Of a stretch of DNA of 64,000 nt, positions 61,785 through 64,000 are shown piece by piece. The DNA lies in assembly GCF_000424185.1 (NCBI RefSeq), contig NZ_AUJK01000010.1, forward strand, positions 38,350-102,349. The letters are read 5' to 3'. A program made the position numbers and the translations under genes. The DNA comes from Prevotella sp. AGR2160 (GTDB lineage: Bacteria; Bacteroidota; Bacteroidia; Bacteroidales; Bacteroidaceae). The notes beneath the pieces were generated by a model. The model ran no database searches. It was not told where the DNA came from and saw only the letters and a program-made list of their open reading frames with translations. Positions within the stretch are counted from its first letter, which is position 1. Every line of letters starts with the position of its first letter.

Positions 61785-63025
61785 AATCGGCATACCTCGA
61801 ACACCTCCTTTCCAATCGGGTAATCGCCTACGCTCAAGGCGCATTTCTTCAGTGATTTTTCGTCCGACTCCAGATATGCATCAACAGAATTAGGACTGTA
61901 ATGTCCTAAAATCTCTGAGATCAAGGGCGTTGATGTTCCGCTTCTCAGAAGAGACATGGATAGATTGTGGCGTAGCAAATGGGGTCCCTTCCTTCCTCCT
62001 TCAACTCTTACCCCTGCACAACTGAGCACCTTCTCCACAATATCATATATGGTTCCACCTGAGAGTTTATTTGGAATTCGATTAGTTGACAAGAACAGAT
62101 ATGGCGATTCTGTATCTGGTCTTTCATGTTCAACATATTCAAGGATATAGTTACCGACTATTGGGAGCAACGGCAGCATATTCACTTTCCTTGTCTTTCC
62201 CTGTTTAATCAAGATAAGATCTTTATCCCAGTCAATATCATGCACCTCTAACTTTACAAGGTCACCCCTTCTTATACCTGTATAATAAATCAGTGTGAAT
62301 ATAGCCAAATCACGTTTGCTCAAGTTGAACGATCCAGGCGCTTCAAGCAAGGAGTCTATTCTTTGCTTTTCTTCATCTCTCAGATACGGGTATATCTTAT
62401 GCCGTTTTCTGATTTGCGGAAGGAAAGAGAAAATAAACTTACAGGATGTGTTGTGACTTACTGACAAATAATCGAGAATGGAAAGCCGAATGATTTTTAC
62501 GACATCATATCCTCGTATTACTGAGGTTCCATCAAAAAAATAAGATCGTATATCTTGCTCGCAGATATTCTTAAAAGTAGCAATACCTGCTCTTGTTAGA
62601 TAAGCAAAGAACTTGATGAGCACACCTATTCTGCTATCAATGGTTGAAGCAGCCAAGCTCCGTCCTTTCCATTCCGTCCGGCATGTGTCGATGAAGCAGT
62701 TGAACTCAGGTGAAAATTGGCATGAACAACCCTTGTTGAGGAGAAATGACGGATGCCCCTTTGATGGCATTACTCCATACAGATCCAATGACTTAATTCT
62801 TCCAAGCATACCCCTTTTGGAACTCAGCGTAGCAGAGTTCTTGTATATAGGTACGACATGTGTCTCATAATACGATTCATAGGAATCTGCTTCTACAAAA
62901 TGTGAATCTGAAATGAGCCTGTCAATCTCATGTAGAAGAACCTTAGTATAGGCTTGACTATATCCGTTTTCTTGTAAATATGATTTCAGACTGCTCTTTG
63001 TGCGTTTTAAATTCTCAATGTCCAT
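61781..63025 (-). CDS. ritA: Tyrosine recombinase, first gene of the RIT element
   Basis: About 414 aa from ATG 63025 (MDIENLKRTKSSLKSYL); an in-frame TTG at 63031 is a less likely start. It has an N-terminal SAM-like domain, catalytic Arg in YYTGIRRGDLVKL, HLLRHNLSMS and GHYSPNSVDAYLES with the Tyr. It overlaps ritB by 4 nt. It is the longest of the trio, as is usual in RIT elements. Confidence 0.92.
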   Translation of the reverse strand: MDIENLKRTKSSLKSYLQENGYSQAYTKVLLHEIDRLISDSHFVEADSYESYYETHVVPIYKNSATLSSKRGMLGRIKSLDLYGVMPSKGHPSFLLNKGCSCQFSPEFNCFIDTCRTEWKGRSLAASTIDSRIGVLIKFFAYLTRAGIATFKNICEQDIRSYFFDGTSVIRGYDVVKIIRLSILDYLSVSHNTSCKFIFSFLPQIRKRHKIYPYLRDEEKQRIDSLLEAPGSFNLSKRDLAIFTLIYYTGIRRGDLVKLEVHDIDWDKDLILIKQGKTRKVNMLPLLPIVGNYILEYVEHERPDTESPYLFLSTNRIPNKLSGGTIYDIVEKVLSCAGVRVEGGRKGPHLLRHNLSMSLLRSGTSTPLISEILGHYSPNSVDAYLESDEKSLKKCALSVGDYPIGKEVFEVCRL

Positions 63026-63112
63026 AGGCAATTAATTTTTGGTGAATGCACAAAGATAATATTATTCCAACTAAAGGATAAGAATTTAAGCTGAAAATAA
63101 AACGATTACAAT

Positions 63113-63146
63113 AAAAGGTTGGAATAAAAATTATGTTGGAATAACC
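63113..63146 (-). repeat. Right inverted repeat of the RIT element
   Basis: 34 bp, the inverted partner of 59725-59758 with one mismatch. Further ATTCCAAC motifs lie just inside at 63064-63071 and just outside in the palindrome. Confidence 0.9.
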
Positions 63147-63177
63147 ACCGATATTCCAACGTTGGAATATCGGTGGT
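63144..63177. repeat. 34-bp perfect palindrome at the RIT right junction
   Basis: ACCACCG, AT, ATTCCAAC and then the exact complement. It combines an inverted copy of the CGGTGGT target with two facing recombinase motifs. No equivalent is present at the left junction. Confidence 0.85.
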
Positions 63178-63247
63178 GTGGGAGGTCGGTAAATGTGAAA
63201 GTAGGAGGTAAATGCCTTTTATGAATAACATTTACCTCCTACCCGAT
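63171..63247 (+). ncRNA. Group II intron, domain VI and 3' end (3' part)
   Basis: After the RIT element the intron resumes with CGGTGGTGTGGGAGG. It ends in a long hairpin, GTAGGAGGTAAATG with its complement ending in CTACCCGAT (63210-63247), which fits domain VI and the usual AY 3' terminus. The 3' exon then begins TTATGTCTTTAC. Confidence 0.75.
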
Positions 63248-63274
63248 TTATGTCTTTACAAGAGGGAGACGGCT

Positions 63275-63799
63275 TTACTCAAACAGCTGACTGATTATCT
63301 TTGCAATCTTCTCCAGTCCTGCTTTGTCAATGTCATCGAATGCACTATATCCCTTGCTGTCAACGTCAATGACGGCAACAACATCATCACCCTTGAACAC
63401 CGGCACTACTATCTCTGACCGAGACTTCGATGAACAGGCGATGTACCCTGGAAACTGGAGAACATTAGGAACTACAATAGTCTGCATCTCTTCCCAAGCC
63501 TTGCCGCACACGCCATGTCCTTTCTTGATGGTATAGCAAGCCACATCGCCTTGAAAAGGACCAAGTTCAAGTATATCTCCTTTAACGATATAGAAGCCGC
63601 ACCAAAAATAATGGAGGAATGACGAGTGGAGTAATGCTGATACATTAGCCAATACCCCAACATGATTGTCAACGCCCTCAATCAGAGATTCAACTTGGGG
63701 GATAAGCCGCTCATAGGTTTTAGCTTTCTCTATCTTGTTCACCTGCCTCTTGGTATGCTGCTCCTCGTTTATTTTCTTTTTGAAAGTATTCTTGTCCAT
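63275..63799 (-). CDS. msrC: Free methionine-(R)-sulfoxide reductase, GAF domain (fRMsr)
   Basis: About 174 aa from ATG 63799 (MDKNTFKKKINEEQ), 17 nt after a TACTTTTG -7 box (63824-63831); the longer frame to 63901 runs back into recD2. It is a single GAF domain with the fRMsr catalytic cysteines in GHGVCGKAW and GYIACSSKSRSEIVVP. It repairs oxidised free methionine. It is divergent from recD2. A stub of its start is repeated at 18580. Confidence 0.93.
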   Translation of the reverse strand: MDKNTFKKKINEEQHTKRQVNKIEKAKTYERLIPQVESLIEGVDNHVGVLANVSALLHSSFLHYFWCGFYIVKGDILELGPFQGDVACYTIKKGHGVCGKAWEEMQTIVVPNVLQFPGYIACSSKSRSEIVVPVFKGDDVVAVIDVDSKGYSAFDDIDKAGLEKIAKIISQLFE

Positions 63800-63863
63800 A
63801 TTATGATTCCAATATTGCAACCACAAAAGTACAATTGTTTTCTTGAATGTCCAATAATTTATG

Positions 63864-63871
63864 TACTTTTG
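63864..63871 (+). promoter_or_regulatory. -7 box of recD2 (intact copy)
   Basis: TACTTTTG lies 10 nt before ATG 63882, the same spacing as at the broken copy (19579-19586). Confidence 0.6.
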
Positions 63872-63881
63872 TAACATCATT

Positions 63882-64000
63882 ATGAAGCTGCGGGCAGTCA
63901 TAGAACGGATTACGTATCAGAATGGCGAGAACGGCTATTCAATACTGAAGGCACGGGTGAAGGGGTACGACGACCTCGTCACCCTTGTCGGCAATATGCT
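63882..64000 (+). CDS. recD2: RecD2-type helicase, 5' end only (runs off the window)
   Basis: The first 39 full codons (MKLRAVIERITYQNGENGYS and onward) match the chimeric ORF at 19597 with two silent-looking nucleotide changes in 119 nt. It is open to the right edge, so the complete gene presumably continues. RecD2 is a 5'-3' DNA helicase in repair. Confidence 0.85.
   Translation, partial: MKLRAVIERITYQNGENGYSILKARVKGYDDLVTLVGNM

Larger units (their letters stand above)
59728..63170. mobile_element. RIT (recombinase-in-trio) element inserted in the group II intron
   Basis: Three tyrosine recombinase genes in one leftward operon lie between near-perfect 34-bp inverted repeats. The operon has its own TATCTTTG -7 box (63051-63058). 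There is no cargo gene. The flanks are CGGTGGT on the left (59721-59727) and CGGTGGT on the right (63171-63177), consistent with a 7-bp duplicated target from intron domain V. Confidence 0.85.

Overview
The window looks like chromosome of a Bacteroidales bacterium, most likely Prevotella or a close relative. The evidence is the Bacteroidetes-only conjugation families (DUF4134, DUF4133, DUF4122, TraJ-K-L-M-N), repeated Bacteroidetes-type -7 boxes (TAnnTTTG), weak or absent Shine-Dalgarno sequences in most leaders, and Prevotella-like gene repertoire. Taxonomy is inferred from content; no rRNA is present.

Region 1 (1-12787) is the end of one integrative conjugative element (ICE1). Reading leftward from its right end, it has a small HTH regulator, a large primase-helicase, ParA, a DUF3408-like partner, a DUF4122-like protein, two tandem DUF4134 pilin-like proteins, DUF4133, a VirB4-type ATPase, and a large exported protein that runs off the left edge. 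It stops beside an intact tRNA-Arg(CCG) at 12895-12967, a natural integration site.

Region 2 (12981-23661) looks like ordinary but scarred chromosome. It holds a VWA protein, a sigma factor fused to a macro-like domain, a Y-family polymerase with a YolD-like partner, a LysE exporter, a VOC protein and Hsp20. These are followed by broken genes: a recD2 5' end fused to a mntA 3' end, hepT with an early stop, an unrecognised four-gene operon, and stubs of msrA and yccF.

Region 3 (about 24570-56840) is a second, different conjugative element (ICE2). It has a tRNA-Ser-like attachment core, a tyrosine integrase with flanking GTGTAGCC arm-type repeats, and a leftward accessory operon (HU, zinc ribbon/topoisomerase-like, TOPRIM/DUF3991, ArdC-like antirestriction, a PRTase-MutS-I fusion, DUF4099-like). 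A rightward transfer operon follows: peptidoglycan hydrolase, ParA, TraB/C/D-like, TraE to TraN, and a VirD4-type coupling protein. I recognise no relaxase.

Region 4 (56840-64000) is a nest of mobile elements: an IS110-family element, then an ORF-less group II intron placed just after a terminator. The intron is split between domains V and VI by a three-recombinase RIT element with 34-bp inverted ends. Then come an intact free-methionine-R-sulfoxide reductase and the 5' end of an apparently intact recD2. The recD2 start is a near-identical direct repeat of the fragment at 19597, so about 44 kb lies between two recD2 5' ends.
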